Shown here: one piece after another, positions 22,701 through 33,356 of the stretch
Numbering within the stretch: position 1 is the first letter of the stretch
Layout of the letters: every line of letters starts with the position of its first letter
Made by a program: the position numbers and the translations under genes
The notes under the pieces: generated by a model
Database searches by the model: none
What the model was told of the DNA's origin: nothing
The model's input: only the letters and a program-made list of their open reading frames with translations
Source: Pohlia nutans
Lineage: Eukaryota > Streptophyta > Bryopsida > Bryales > Mniaceae
NCBI GenBank assembly: GCA_022496805.1
Contig: CM040085.1
Coordinates: 10,445,811 to 10,509,810 of the forward strand
Length of the DNA stretch: 64,000 nt
Direction of reading: 5' to 3'

Positions 22701-24607
22701 TCGCGATCCCATGACCTGGGGCGATGATGCATTGGCCTTCAATCCAGACAGGTTCCTTGCCTCCGATTTGAGTGTGAATGGGACCAATTACCAGTATCTT
22801 CCCTTTGGAGCTGGAAGGAGGTCAGATGGATCATCAACCCTTTACTCATGCATAATTTTCTCTCCTTTTTGACTGAGGGTCATTGCGATTTCACTCTTTT
22901 TGGACTTTACAGGGGTCTGGGTTAGATTGAATTGAGTTTTGGTTGAGTGTTTTCAATGAAACTCAACCTAACCCCTTACGGACCAAGGATTCATGGTTTA
23001 AAATGACAAATTCAATTGATCATATTGTGAAAAATACAATTCAAATGAGACTAAATTTTATATTATTAGAATCAGTGAAGAACAATGCATATGTTCATCA
23101 AAAACAAATAAATTCGAACAAAAGAAGGTTCACATAGATTCAACTCAAAATTGCTAAAAAAAAAACATGAGGCTCAATTTGGACTTCTTGGTCTTTTAGG
23201 GGTTAATCAAGGGCCACATAAGGGGTTGAGTTGCATGGTGAGCAGAGGCATAGTCGAACGCAATAGTCCAAATTCTCAACCTAGGTAAGGGGGATGACAA
23301 TTAAAATTTTACTCTCAACTCACTATAGTTGACATGCCAATGACCACACAGTTCCAATGACTGCATAGTTTCAATCATAGTAGACATGCCAATGATTGCA
23401 CAGTTTCACCGCACAATTCCAATAAAAATGTAAAGTACCGCCCAATCACCGCATGTCGTGTGGTGAAGAACTCCAAGTAAATTTCCATTAAAAATCATAC
23501 CCAATGTGTTTGACGTGCAATAAAAGTTATTGTACAAAACATTTTTGAGTGTAATTTTTTCAAGGTGAATCCCAACTTGACATACCACAATCTTTCAAAA
23601 TTTGAGATGGTGTAAGTTTCTACATTGTTATGAGGAAGGATTTGAGTATTGCCTACGCGGTCATTGGCATGTCTAACTTACTAGAGCACCGCCCGCGTAA
23701 ACTGAAGAAACATTCCCAAAAAGACTCACAACTAGTCTTGTTCGTCATGTGTGGTTTTCTCATGAGTCTTTTCACTAGTCTACTCATGACAATTGAAATT
23801 ACTCTTTGTGCGGCTGTTGGTTGAAACTATTTTCAACCCAAAAGCACTTCAAACTTTCAACCCAATCCCTTGTGCGCCTCTTTCAATAATTCACATGAAA
23901 ATGAAACCAACAACTTAATTGTTTTCCGCATAATTTGAGAAAATTATCGTTTCCAAATAGGCCACACGAAACTGATGTTAAATTTATTTTTAGTTATTTC
24001 ACGTTTTGGAATGTCCAAAATTAAATTTCAACATTTGAATTGAGAAACAATTAAAATTGAAAATCAATCTATAGATTGTTGGACAGCCAAAGTTTTGTTG
24101 ACATTAGTAAAAGTTCAAATTTGAAACAATCATATCTCACTTGATAATGGCCATCTTTACACAATTTAAAGTGTGAGTTAAAACTTAATTGAAGATTTTT
24201 ATTTAAATTCATGTAGATTTCAGTTTAGTTCAAAAGCATCTGAAATCAATATCTTTGCAAAAACTTCCTCTATGACCCTCAGATGGTCCCCCTGGTTACT
24301 TGTAAGTTAAACATGAAGGGGGAAGGGATGCATGATCTTTGAAATTCCAATTTCTTGCTTCCCACACGACCTAATTTTGATCTGACTTTGTGGAGATCTT
24401 TGCATTCTGTGATGTAGGATTTGTCCTGGACGGGCAATGGCCATGAGAGTACTTTCTGTGACTCTCGCCTTTTTCGTTCATGCGTTTGATATGTCAGGCC
24501 TGCCAGGAGTTGAGCTCAATGCCAACGAAGAAGTAACTGGCCTCAACATTCGACCCGAAACTCCATTGCTTCTTCAAATGAGTTTGCGCCCTGCAGCCTC
24601 TACATGA
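16783..24607 (+). CDS. Cytochrome P450 (A-type, CYP71-clan-like), four exons
   Basis: Exons 16783-17730, 20818-20988, 22564-22820 and 24418-24607, about 521 aa, the normal size for a plant microsomal P450. Phases 0, 0 and 2 are consistent. An N-terminal hydrophobic anchor (about residues 18-35) and a basic stretch precede the hinge PPGP (45-48), which indicates ER anchoring. The I-helix AGTDT is at 321-325, the K-helix ExxR at 378-381 (E-V-L-R), and FNPDRF follows. The haem loop FGAGRRICPG is split by intron 3, with the ligand Cys near 461. ATG 16783 is preferred; no other ATG precedes it in frame. Compared with the first P450, a 4-bp deletion in the last exon shifts the frame and ends the protein about 13 residues early. 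Intron 1 (3.1 kb) and intron 3 (1.6 kb) are full of MITEs. Substrate unknown. Confidence 0.92.
17799..18161. mobile_element. Tourist-like MITE in P450 intron 1, TAA duplication
   Basis: Terminal repeats GGGCCGCTTCACACTATGG and its reverse complement, with TAA at 17796-17798 and 18162-18164. The GGGCC terminus and the TAA target are typical of PIF/Harbinger. The interior repeats the words GGCCTCTCGACC and GTGTGAAG. Confidence 0.8.
18162..19437. other. P450 intron 1, AT-rich middle part
   Basis: Intronic. A possible inverted pair AGTTCTTTAGACCACC (18253) and GGTGGTCTAAAGAACT (18696) suggests another MITE of about 460 bp. Open frames here are not conserved. Confidence 0.5.
19438..20527. mobile_element. 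1.09-kb TIR element in P450 intron 1, 9-bp direct repeats
   Basis: ATTCAGACA flanks both sides (19429-19437 and 20528-20536), a 9-bp duplication as made by Mutator-like elements. Inverted ends contain ACTCTAAATC followed by a C run and GGACGTTAA. The first few terminal bases do not match each other. Internally non-coding. It also contains TTAA next to GGGG near its right end, so a TTAA element nested inside is possible. Confidence 0.55.
21916..22267. mobile_element. Tourist-like MITE in P450 intron 2
   Basis: Terminal repeats GGGATGGTTCACACTATG and ATAGTGTGAACCAACCC in inverse. The flanks fit TNA (TCA at the left, TTA at the right). Related to 17799-18161 by the TTCACACTAT core. A truncated right end recurs at about 5730. 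Confidence 0.6.
22272..22492. mobile_element. TTAA-flanked MITE, 221 bp (class A)
   Basis: CCCATGAAGGACCAAG at the left and CTTTTAAGGG at the right, TTAA at 22268-22271 and 22493-22496. Contains the class A interior (GATTTTAAAATAAAGAATTC, AACATGAGGCCCA). Confidence 0.75.
22972..23202. mobile_element. TTAA-flanked MITE, 231 bp (class A), in P450 intron 3
   Basis: CCCCTTACGGACCAAGG to GGTCTTTTAGGGG, flanked by CTAA (22968-22971) and TTAA (23203-23206). The third P450 has the empty site with one TTAA at 42781-42784, in matching context (CTCAAC before, TCAAGGGCCAC after). Confidence 0.85.
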
Positions 24608-24720
24608 CCCCAAAAACTCCTACATCAAATGGACATGCGTGATGATGAGCGACCCAGAGTTGGGCGTGTATCTAACAAAGATAACTAAAAATAAACGAAT
24701 CTTGATTTGGAGCTACAGTA

Positions 24721-25014
24721 CACCGTTAGGGGAAATGTGGGGTCCCCAAAGGGCCCTCTAAGGCAGCCCGGGTTAGGTGAACAAGCTGCCCAAACACCCC
24801 TCCGTTTGTAAAACCATTGGTGAAGGTCGCTGCCCACTGACAGTGTCGGAAGCCGCAGTGCTGGCAGCGTCGATTGGCTCGACCCACGGAACTGCAGTGC
24901 TGGCAGCGTCGTGGCACCATTGGTGCCAACGTCAAAAACGTGCGGGCATACCTCAATTTTTTTTGCACGTGCCAACACCAAGGGCCTTTTGGAGACCCCA
25001 CCTTTCTCCTAATG
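24721..25014. mobile_element. GC-rich MITE 3' of the second P450
   Basis: Inverted ends with TTAGGGGAAATGTGGGGTCC at the left; the right-end reverse complement reads TTAGGAGAAAGGTGGGGTCT. Possible TA flanks. The interior has a partly repeated GCAGTGCTGGCAGCGTCG block (24859 and 24893). Absent from copy 1 of the segmental duplication. It lies within a slightly larger copy-specific segment (about 24650-25085). Confidence 0.65.
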
Positions 25015-25241
25015 TATAAAACACTGTTTAGGGTGTGTTCATTTCATGCAAAAGATGCCATACATGTCCACCACTAGGGTAAACATGTTGTCTTCATGTC
25101 CATGGCAAACAACCTCCAATGGACACTTTATCACAATGGTCTTTGAGCCATTGTTATGATTATATCATGTTTAGCACTTATTGCACAAGTTGAAAAAACA
25201 CTCACTTGCATAAAGATAAGATTGCTCCAGTATTCTGTTAA

Positions 25242-25815
25242 CCCTTAAACGTCCAACTGTCCAGAAAGTGGATGATGTACAAAATCAAACTTAGTTTTCT
25301 CATCTGTTATTGACTTTTTGTACTGTGGGTTCTTTTACTATATATTTTATGGGAAGTACGCTTCATGCATGTGTGATCTGATTAAAAAGGGGATGATTTT
25401 GTGAAATTTTTATGCCTCGTTTCATGTTGTAGTGATTCACCTAAAATTTCGAAGATTTCGGTGTAAAAGTGCTCTTTAAAAAGTCAACTCATAAAATTAA
25501 GCAAAGTTTCCCAAAAATCTCCAAAATCACTACACTTAGAGTATTACATTTCAACCCATCACAACAAATTTTATGTACAAATTGTCAACATCTCATTCGT
25601 AATCAAATTACAAAAGACTTTTGAATTTTAAGTTTCAAATTTAATACAAAAACATTGGTGATGGCAATCGTAGATCTAACCGTATGGATAGAATCTAATA
25701 ATTTATAGTGTACAATTTTTATTCAAACATCAAGTTCAAAATATCCCTTTGGATTGCATTTTATGATCCATCTTTGCAAAACTGCCGAATTTGGAGAGGG
25801 GTGAGGACGTCTGGG
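25242..25815. mobile_element. TTAA-flanked MITE, 574 bp (class B)
   Basis: TTAA at 25238-25241 and 25816-25819. Same position in the duplication as 1099-1680. Confidence 0.8.
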
Positions 25816-26269
25816 TTAATAGTCTGCCAAATGCAAACCGGAAATTCTTTCTTCCCCGGGACATTGGAATACCAGAATTGCACAAGTTCCAATTCAAGAA
25901 GGGAAAACAATGCTTCAAACATGCATCAGGAATTTCGGACCCCACTGATTCTGCACTGATTCAGTGCGATTTCCGATATTTCAAGGGTTCGTACGATTTT
26001 CGCACTGATTCCGCATCGTTGCGTCATTCATCGCAACTACACTGATATGACACGATGTTCGTACAAGCGGATATAGTACTGATTCGACACGATTGATACA
26101 TCCATTGAAAACGTATGAATTCAGCACTCTTTACAGTCGTCAAATGTCGTGTTTTAATCGTCTTTAAAACTACATTGATTCAGTGCGTTTTTCGTGCGAC
26201 ATCATCTTTTCTATATCTAGATTTTCTTTTCTTTTTATATCTAAATTTGATCAAAATAGTATTATTAAA

Positions 26270-26460
26270 AAATAAAAAATAAAATAAAATAAAAAATAAA
26301 ATAAATACTTTCCTCGCTACCCACTTCAACTACACGAAAATTGCCCGCACATGCGATGGGGCCCACCATAGCTTCCCAAGCTCTATCGCCACCGGTGGGA
26401 TTTGAACTCTCAACCTCCCGGTTGCTACTCAAGTTCCTAACCACCAAACCACTTCAAACT
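26270..26460 (-). mobile_element. tRNA-derived SINE
   Basis: On the minus strand it begins near GTGGTTTGGTGGTTAGGAAC (A-box-like). About 35 bases later comes a B box (GAGAGTTCAAATCCCACC), then a tRNA-unrelated part, then an A/T-rich tail of repeated TTTTA units (26270-26310). The order and spacing are those of RNA polymerase III promoter-bearing plant SINEs such as the Au family. It lies inside the 25924-27681 element. Confidence 0.75.
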
Positions 26461-26509
26461 CTTCATGCATAGAATAGAACTCCATTGGTAATTATCAAAC
26501 TTTTATTTT

Positions 26510-27040
26510 CAGCGGACTTTGAATGTTTTTAACTATGTGAAAAAAACTTTTTTTCCAAATTTTTCTTTTGCACTAGATTATGTAGGACGTTTTCTATATC
26601 TAGGATTTTTTTCATAATTTTTTGAATTTTTTAAATTTTTGCCAAAATCGTGACGGCAGAACAGGCTGTGAGCTGTTTATTATTTTTCAGCGGACTTTGA
26701 ATGTTTTTAACTATGTGAAAAAAACTTTTTTTCCAAATTTTTTTTTGCACTAGATTATGCAGGATTTTTTCTATATCTAGGATTTTTTTCATAATTTTTT
26801 AAATTTTTTAATTTTTTGCCAAAATCGTGATGGCAGATCAGGGATTCAGGGCTGTGAGCTGTTTTTTTTTTTTCAGCGGACTTTGAATGTTTTTAACTAT
26901 GTGAAAAAAACTTTTTTTCCAAAGTTTTTTTTGCACTAGATTATGCAGGACGTTTTCTATATCTAGGATTTTTTTCATAATATTTTGAATTTATTTATTT
27001 TTTGCCAAAATCGTGGTGGTTGTGAGCTATTTTTTTTTGC
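26510..27040. repeat. Three tandem copies of a 178-186-bp block
   Basis: Blocks start CAGCGGACTTTGAATGTTTT at 26510, 26688 and 26874 and end near GTGAGCT. AT-rich with long T runs. Located in the middle of the 1.76-kb TIR element. Confidence 0.85.
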
Positions 27041-27685
27041 TCCTATGATGAAAAGTACAATGATAACCAATAATACCAAATTTGAATTTTAAAAATATAA
27101 AATGTTATTTCTTTGAAATTTTAATGTGTATTGCTTCTAAACTCTATAAATGTAGATCTAAAAATGTTTTGGGAAATTAAACCGGAAGTATAATTTAAAG
27201 AAGATTCTTAGAATATTCCAAAATATTCCAAAATATTCCAAAATAATATAAAATATTTTGAAAGATTCCAAAAGATTCCAAAAGATTCCAAAAAATATAT
27301 TAAAATATTGTACACGGATGTCGTACGAAAATAATTTGCATTATAATAGATACTGAAATCGCACGAATATAATAAATGGCATTAATATGATACGTATACG
27401 ATACTCAATTCGCATTAACTAAAACCGCACGTTATCCGTGTCTTATCAGCCAAGTGATGTAAATACACGATTAACGCACGGATTCCGTCAAGCACGACTT
27501 TCGTGCGGAAACAATACTTTTTTGATAATCATTGAAAAGACACTGCATCGACACTCTAGTAATGCATGTCACTTCCGTACCGTGACGACACTTCTAAATG
27601 CACGTATGACGTGCGGAATCAGTGTTTAACGATAAACGCACTGAATCAGTGCAGAATCAGTGGGGTCGGAAATTCCTGATGTGTA

Positions 27686-28690
27686 CAAGTAAACTATTAG
27701 ACGAGGTCAAAGAAGGTAGAGGGTGTTAAATTGATCAAATTGCCCTCTCAATAGTGTTGAAGAATTTACTATGAATTTGATAACCTCGAGAGTTGGGAGG
27801 CTAGAGAAGGTGGTCACTCCTTCATGTCACACCTTTGGTAATCATGTGCACATGAGTGCATTTCAATAAAACATTAGTTTTAAATTTATTTTTAAAATGT
27901 ATAGCATTGGCACAATGAAAGAATGAACTATGAGTACATATCAGCTATATACCAACCATGCAATCTAATTTTAGTTTGTCAAAACTAATCTCAAAACTTC
28001 CATTTCAATAACAGTTTAACCAATTTCTATTCAAACTTTGATTGTAAAAATGGTCCATGCTTAATTCTAAATTTTAAAATTCATTAAAACCTTCATTTGA
28101 AAAATGTTATTTGAAAGAACAACCAAAAATATAAAAATTAAATAAATTTAAAAAATGGACCAAAAATTATTCAATAATTAAGCTTAAATATTTTTATTAT
28201 TTTTAAGTCCAATTTTTTTGAGGATGTTGATTTACATGTTTGAATATATGAAAAAAATTCTTTATATTCAAAAATTAAAATATAAATTAAAATAGACACT
28301 TCTAGTGCACCGTGACTAATCAAGTTGGGTGACATTGCGTTTGATTTGTGGCGGTGCAGTCACCCTAAAGTTGGATTTAGGTTGGATAAGGTTGGATTTA
28401 GATTTGAAAAATGTCAATTTTTCCAATTTAAGGGTGGGCATTAAGCACAACTCAATTTTTTTATTAAAAAATACAATTCACTATCTAAAACGACTTTCAC
28501 AAAAACCATACATTATAAACTCCTCAACTAATTCTTTGAGGTTTTCTTTTCTTTTCCATCAATTTTTATATCCAATGGTCATTAATACGGTCAAAATAAG
28601 GCCTTCCTATTTTAAGTGGTGTCAAAATGGTGCTTTTATTAAATGAAGGCATTATGGAGTACATACATGGGCAATTTTAGATGAACAACT
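27686..28690. other. AT-rich spacer in duplication copy 2, no gene seen
   Basis: Matches 1797-3089 with gaps. A segment of about 240 bp at 28047-28285 is extra here. No coding sequence recognised. Confidence 0.55.
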
Positions 28691-31600
28691 AGTGTGGCCT
28701 GCCGTTAGTCAAGATGTTCTCCGTGTTTCACATGTTTCCATGCTCCCCATGTTCCCATGTGTTCATTGTGCTTCCGTATGTTCCTCGTGTTCCTCGTGCT
28801 TTTCTTTTTGCTTTTGTTTTTTAGAATAATTTATCCATAATTTAATTCAATCTATCGTGACAAAATTAAATTAAAAATCCATAACTTCCATACCGTCGGT
28901 CCAAAAGCCACAAAACCACTTTGTTGCACCCCTACTCACCAAGGGCTTTCCCACGATGCCAAGAATGACAATGAAAACTCCCATATTCCATGTTTCATAA
29001 TTCAATTCAATTTATGTTGACAAAAATCATTCAAAAATCTATAATTCTCACACCGTACGTTCCGATGCAACGAAATCACTTTGGTATATCTTTCTTGTGA
29101 TTGTATGTATACTAAAAAATTCAAAAATAATATACAATAGTGTTTGGACCAAAATGTAATACATTGCGTCTAGTGACGTTGCATAATAGGTACGTTAATA
29201 CCTTAAGTGATACGTTTCATCAATTGAAGAATAGTAATGGCAATATTTTTTGTCAATTCCTATTACATAAAGGTATCGTATCCAAAAAGATTCCAAAAAA
29301 ATTCAATGATCAAGGTGGATATTAGAGGTTTACGGCAGCAATTCTTTTTCCTTTACAATAATGGCCCTAATAATTCCTACAAAAAAATTCTTGTGAGCTT
29401 AGTTCTTTAACCCCTAAACGTCAGAGCGGCCAGAAAGTGGACGACTAACAAATTCAAACCCTTCTCACGTTCTTATCAATGCTTGGATGAAAGTCATCTA
29501 ATTTGTTGGAGATTCTTCACCAAGTTGTTGTCCTATCTAACGGTTGGATTTAGTCATACTTGATTACATATTTTTCTAAAATTACAAATGTAGAAGTATG
29601 TCAAGTTGTTGACCAAGCCAAATTTGCATTGACTGTAGTTCAAAAGTGGCCTTGCAAAATTGTGGTCATAGATTTAAGAAACACAAAAATTTCAAAGAAT
29701 CACCATGTTTAAGAGTATCTCATTTCAAATTCATTCCAACAAATTTTACTCAAAAAAAATTAAAATTTTGTTTGTAATCGTATTTAGAAGGAATTTTTAA
29801 TTTTAACTTTCAAATTTTATAGTTAAATATTGGTGATAGTATTAGTGAATCGAACTGTACGGATGGAATCTAAATTCAAAATCTAGAACTTTCATTTGTA
29901 TATCAATTCCAAAATATTCTTCTAAATAGTAGTTTATGATGATTTTTCTCAAATCGTCAATTCTAGGGACATCCTGGTACGTTTAGGGGTTAATAAAAAC
30001 GGAGCATGTGGTGTAGTTGAAATATGCATTCAACGTGGTTTGCAAGCGGATAGAAAGGCATCAGCAAGAATATTAAAAAATAATATAAGATATGCTAAAA
30101 ATATTCTAAAAGATTCTATTTTCTATTTTAAATTTTTTTGGTATTTTCCTTATTTATAATATTATATCTTTAATCAACTACTTTACACTATTAGAAACAT
30201 TTTTTGCTCACGGCCTAAACACCCATAGTGCAAAAACACCCCCGTGCATTCTCTATGTTCCTCGTGCTTTGGCTTTCTTACTTTTAGAATAATTTATCTG
30301 TAATTTTATTCAATCTATGGTGACAAATTTGGACATTAAAAATCTATAATTTTCACACTGTAGGTCCAAAAAGCTACGAATTAACTTTGGTGCACCTTTA
30401 GTCATTGAGAGCTCTTTGGCCATGCCAAGAATGACATTATTTTTTTTCCAAATCCCAAATTCCATTTTGCATAATTCAATTCAATTTATAGTGGCAAAAT
30501 TCAATTAATAATCCATAACTTTCACATCGTAGGTCCAAACACAAAACAAATTTCGTGCACCCCTCCTCATTGAGAGCTTCCAGCGGTACCAAAAACGCGG
30601 CCGACAAGTGCACGGTCAAAGAGATGTCAACGTAACAAACAAAATAAACAAACCTCCTTTAATGTATACTAATGTGGCCTTGTGCCATTGGCCCAGATGT
30701 TCTGTTCCACTTGTCCTTTGTGTTCCTTGTGTTCGACATGTCCTCCATGTTCCCCTTGTACTTGTGCGTTCCCCGTGTTTGCCTCGTTCCTTGTGTTCCC
30801 CGTGCTTTTGTTTTATTTTTTTTAGAATAATTTATCTATAACTTAATTCAATTTATAGTGACAAAATTCAATTGAAAATCCATAACTTTCACACCGTATG
30901 TTCAAAAACTACGAAACAACTTTAGTGCATCCCTCTTCGTTGAGAGCTTTCCAATAGCACCAATAATGACATCAAAAACTCCCATATTCCATTTTTCATA
31001 ATTTAGTTTAATTTATGGTGATTTTTTATATTAAAATCCAAAACTCTTATATCGTAGATCCAAATACGACAAAACAAACTTTGTGCACCCCTCAATCATG
31101 TTTGAGAGCTTTCCAACATTACCAAGAACACGGCGAACGAGTGCCCAGTTCGAAAGATCTCAACGTAACAAAACAAAACACACAACCTTTCTTGATGTAT
31201 AAACTAGTGTAGCCTTGTGCTGTTGGCCTAGATGTTTGTCGTATCCCTTGTCTTCCTCATATTCCCTATGTCCCATGTGTTCCCGATATTCCATGTACGT
31301 TTCCGTGTTCCCCGTGGTTTTGTATTTTTTTATAGAATAATTCATTCATAATTTAATTCAATTTATGGTGACAAAAATTGATTAAAATTTCATAACTTCC
31401 ACATCGTAGGTTCAAAAGCTACAAAACAACTTTGGTGCAGCCCTACTTGTTGAGAGCTTGACAACGATGCTAAGAATGACATCAAAAACCCTCATATTTC
31501 ATTTTCCATAATTTAATTCAATTTAGAGTGACAAAATTCGATTTAAAATCCATAACTTTCACACGATATGTCTGATTGCAACAAAAAAAAACTCCATGCA

Positions 31601-31770
31601 CCCCTCCTCGTCGAGAGCTTTTTGATGATACCAAGAAAAAGAATGGTGGGCACATGGTTGAGGAGATCTCAATGTAACAAAACAAACAAATAAACAACGT
31701 GTCGTAATGTATAGATACTAGGGCCATGGTGTGCATCCAACCACATCTATTCACAAAAGTGAAGTTTTGA
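28690..31770. repeat. Degenerate higher-order tandem repeat array, copy 2
   Basis: Same paired repeats of about 160 bp as at 3090-5290, seen near 28829, 28997, 30297, 30474, 30834, 30997, 31346 and 31510, with the GTGGCCTTGTGCC block at 30672 and a variant at 31210. A class C MITE (29411-29989) has inserted into it. Confidence 0.7.
29411..29989. mobile_element. TTAA-flanked MITE, 579 bp (class C), with empty site in copy 1
   Basis: CCCCTAAACGTCAG to GTACGTTTAGGGG, TTAA at 29407-29410 and 29990-29993. Copy 1 of the duplication has no insert at 3425-3445 (GCTTAGTTTGCTAATAAAA), so this insertion followed the duplication. Confidence 0.85.
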
Positions 31771-31849
31771 GTGCGTGAGGTTTTGAGCATGTAAAGTTTT
31801 GAGCACATAAATGAGCATGTAAAGTTTTAAGCACATAAATGAGCACGCA

Positions 31850-32130
31850 GTGAAAGATCAACTCAAGTCTCTTTTAAGAATTTTCTTGGTGAAAGATCAT
31901 TCAATAAGAGTCTCATTCAAGAGTTTTTTTTTGGTGAAAGATCAATTCTAGTCTCTTTCTAAGAGTTTTCTAGTGAAAGATCAACTCCGGTCTTTTTCTA
32001 AGAGTTTTCTAGTGAAAGATCACCTCTAGTCTCTTTCTAATAGTTTTATAGTGAAAGATCAACTCCAATCTCATTCAAGAGTTTTCATGGTGAAAGATCA
32101 AATCCAGTTTAGGTCAAGAGTTTTGTTGGT
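31850..32130. repeat. Minisatellite, about 40-bp unit, about 7 copies
   Basis: Same unit as 5326-5535 (GTGAAAGATCAACTC through AAGAGTTTT). Units start near 31850, 31890, 31936, 31975, 32013, 32052 and 32091. Confidence 0.75.
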
Positions 32131-33356
32131 TCCAAATCCCAGTACGCAATACAATTTTGGATAATCCTTCAAATAATCTTTAGACCTTCATACACCCTCT
32201 TGCAAATTGTCATGGCAAATGGTAGTACAAAATTAATAATATAGTTCATTTTGCAAGCTTTCTCTTGTAATTAAATCATTGAATATAAACAATTTAGTTA
32301 TCTGACCCAAATTATATGTTTATTTTAAAATATTTTAAAAATACCTCAAAAATTTAAATTTTATTTTGAAGTGATGCTCCTTAATTCAAAGTTGGTTTAT
32401 TCTTTGACAAATATAGAGTTCATTTGTCAATTATATATTTCATCTTGATACAACAAATGGATAAGTTAAAAAAATGAGACAAAATACAAAATAAGACAAT
32501 TAAAACAATGAAAAATGAAAAAACTATTATTTTCTTTCAAATTAAAAAATTGGACTTGACAAATGAACTTTTCAAAAATGAGAATTCAAAGTATATTAAA
32601 AAAAATACCATAAGTACCAAAGCTAATAGTGTAAATCCTACTTCAATCCTGATACAATACAAGACCTTTGTGTCGCTAAGAATAATAAATGAAATTTTTG
32701 AATACTAAAATTTTGAGAAATTAGATATTCACAACATTTTCTTGTTAAGTGCATCTTTAATAGAAGTGGTATTTTGATATAAAGCTTTTTGGACCAAATT
32801 TTAATAATAATAATAATAAATAAATAAAAACGAGTTAACTCCTAAATGTCCAACCATCCATTTTCAAAACGATGTACAGAATCAAACTTTGTTTTCTCAT
32901 CCGTCATGCATTTTTTGCAAGGTGAATTTTTTACTATAGATTTTATGGGAAGTTAGCTTCATGCGTGTGTGATTGGATAAGAAAGGGGATGATTTGTGAT
33001 ATTCTTATGCCTCATTTCATATTGCAATGATTCACCAAAAAAACTTAAGATCTTAGTTCAAAAATGCTCTTGAAAAAATCAATTCATAGAATTAAGCAAC
33101 CAAAAATTGTCCAAAAATCCCTACATTTAGAGTATTACATTTCAACCGATCACAATAAATTTTATCAACGGATTGTCAATATCTGGTTCGTAATCAAATT
33201 ACAAAAGAATTTTTGAATTCTAAGTTTAAAAGATTTATACAAGAATATTGGTGATAGCAATTGTAGATCTAACTGTATGGATAGAATCTAAAATTCATAA
33301 TGTACAACTCTTATTCATACATCAAGTCCCGCAGCAAGTTCAGAATATTCCTCTTA

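Larger units (their letters stand above)
25924..27681. mobile_element. 1.76-kb element with 45-bp terminal inverted repeats
   Basis: The left end CATCAGGAATTTCGGACCCC continues through ACTGATTCTGCACTGATTCAGTGCG, and the right end is its reverse complement with about one mismatch in 45. Copy 1 of the duplication has the intact target (AAACATGTACAAG at about 1788-1800), so the insertion is recent. The target duplication is short and ambiguous (TG, or a few bases more). No transposase. It carries a SINE and a triplicated 180-bp block. Superfamily not assigned. Confidence 0.8.

Noticed and set aside
26265..26447. 60-codon frame over the SINE, and the idea of an intact tRNA gene there
   Set aside because: The frame is the SINE body and its tail. 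A and B boxes are present but the acceptor and anticodon stems do not form a full tRNA.
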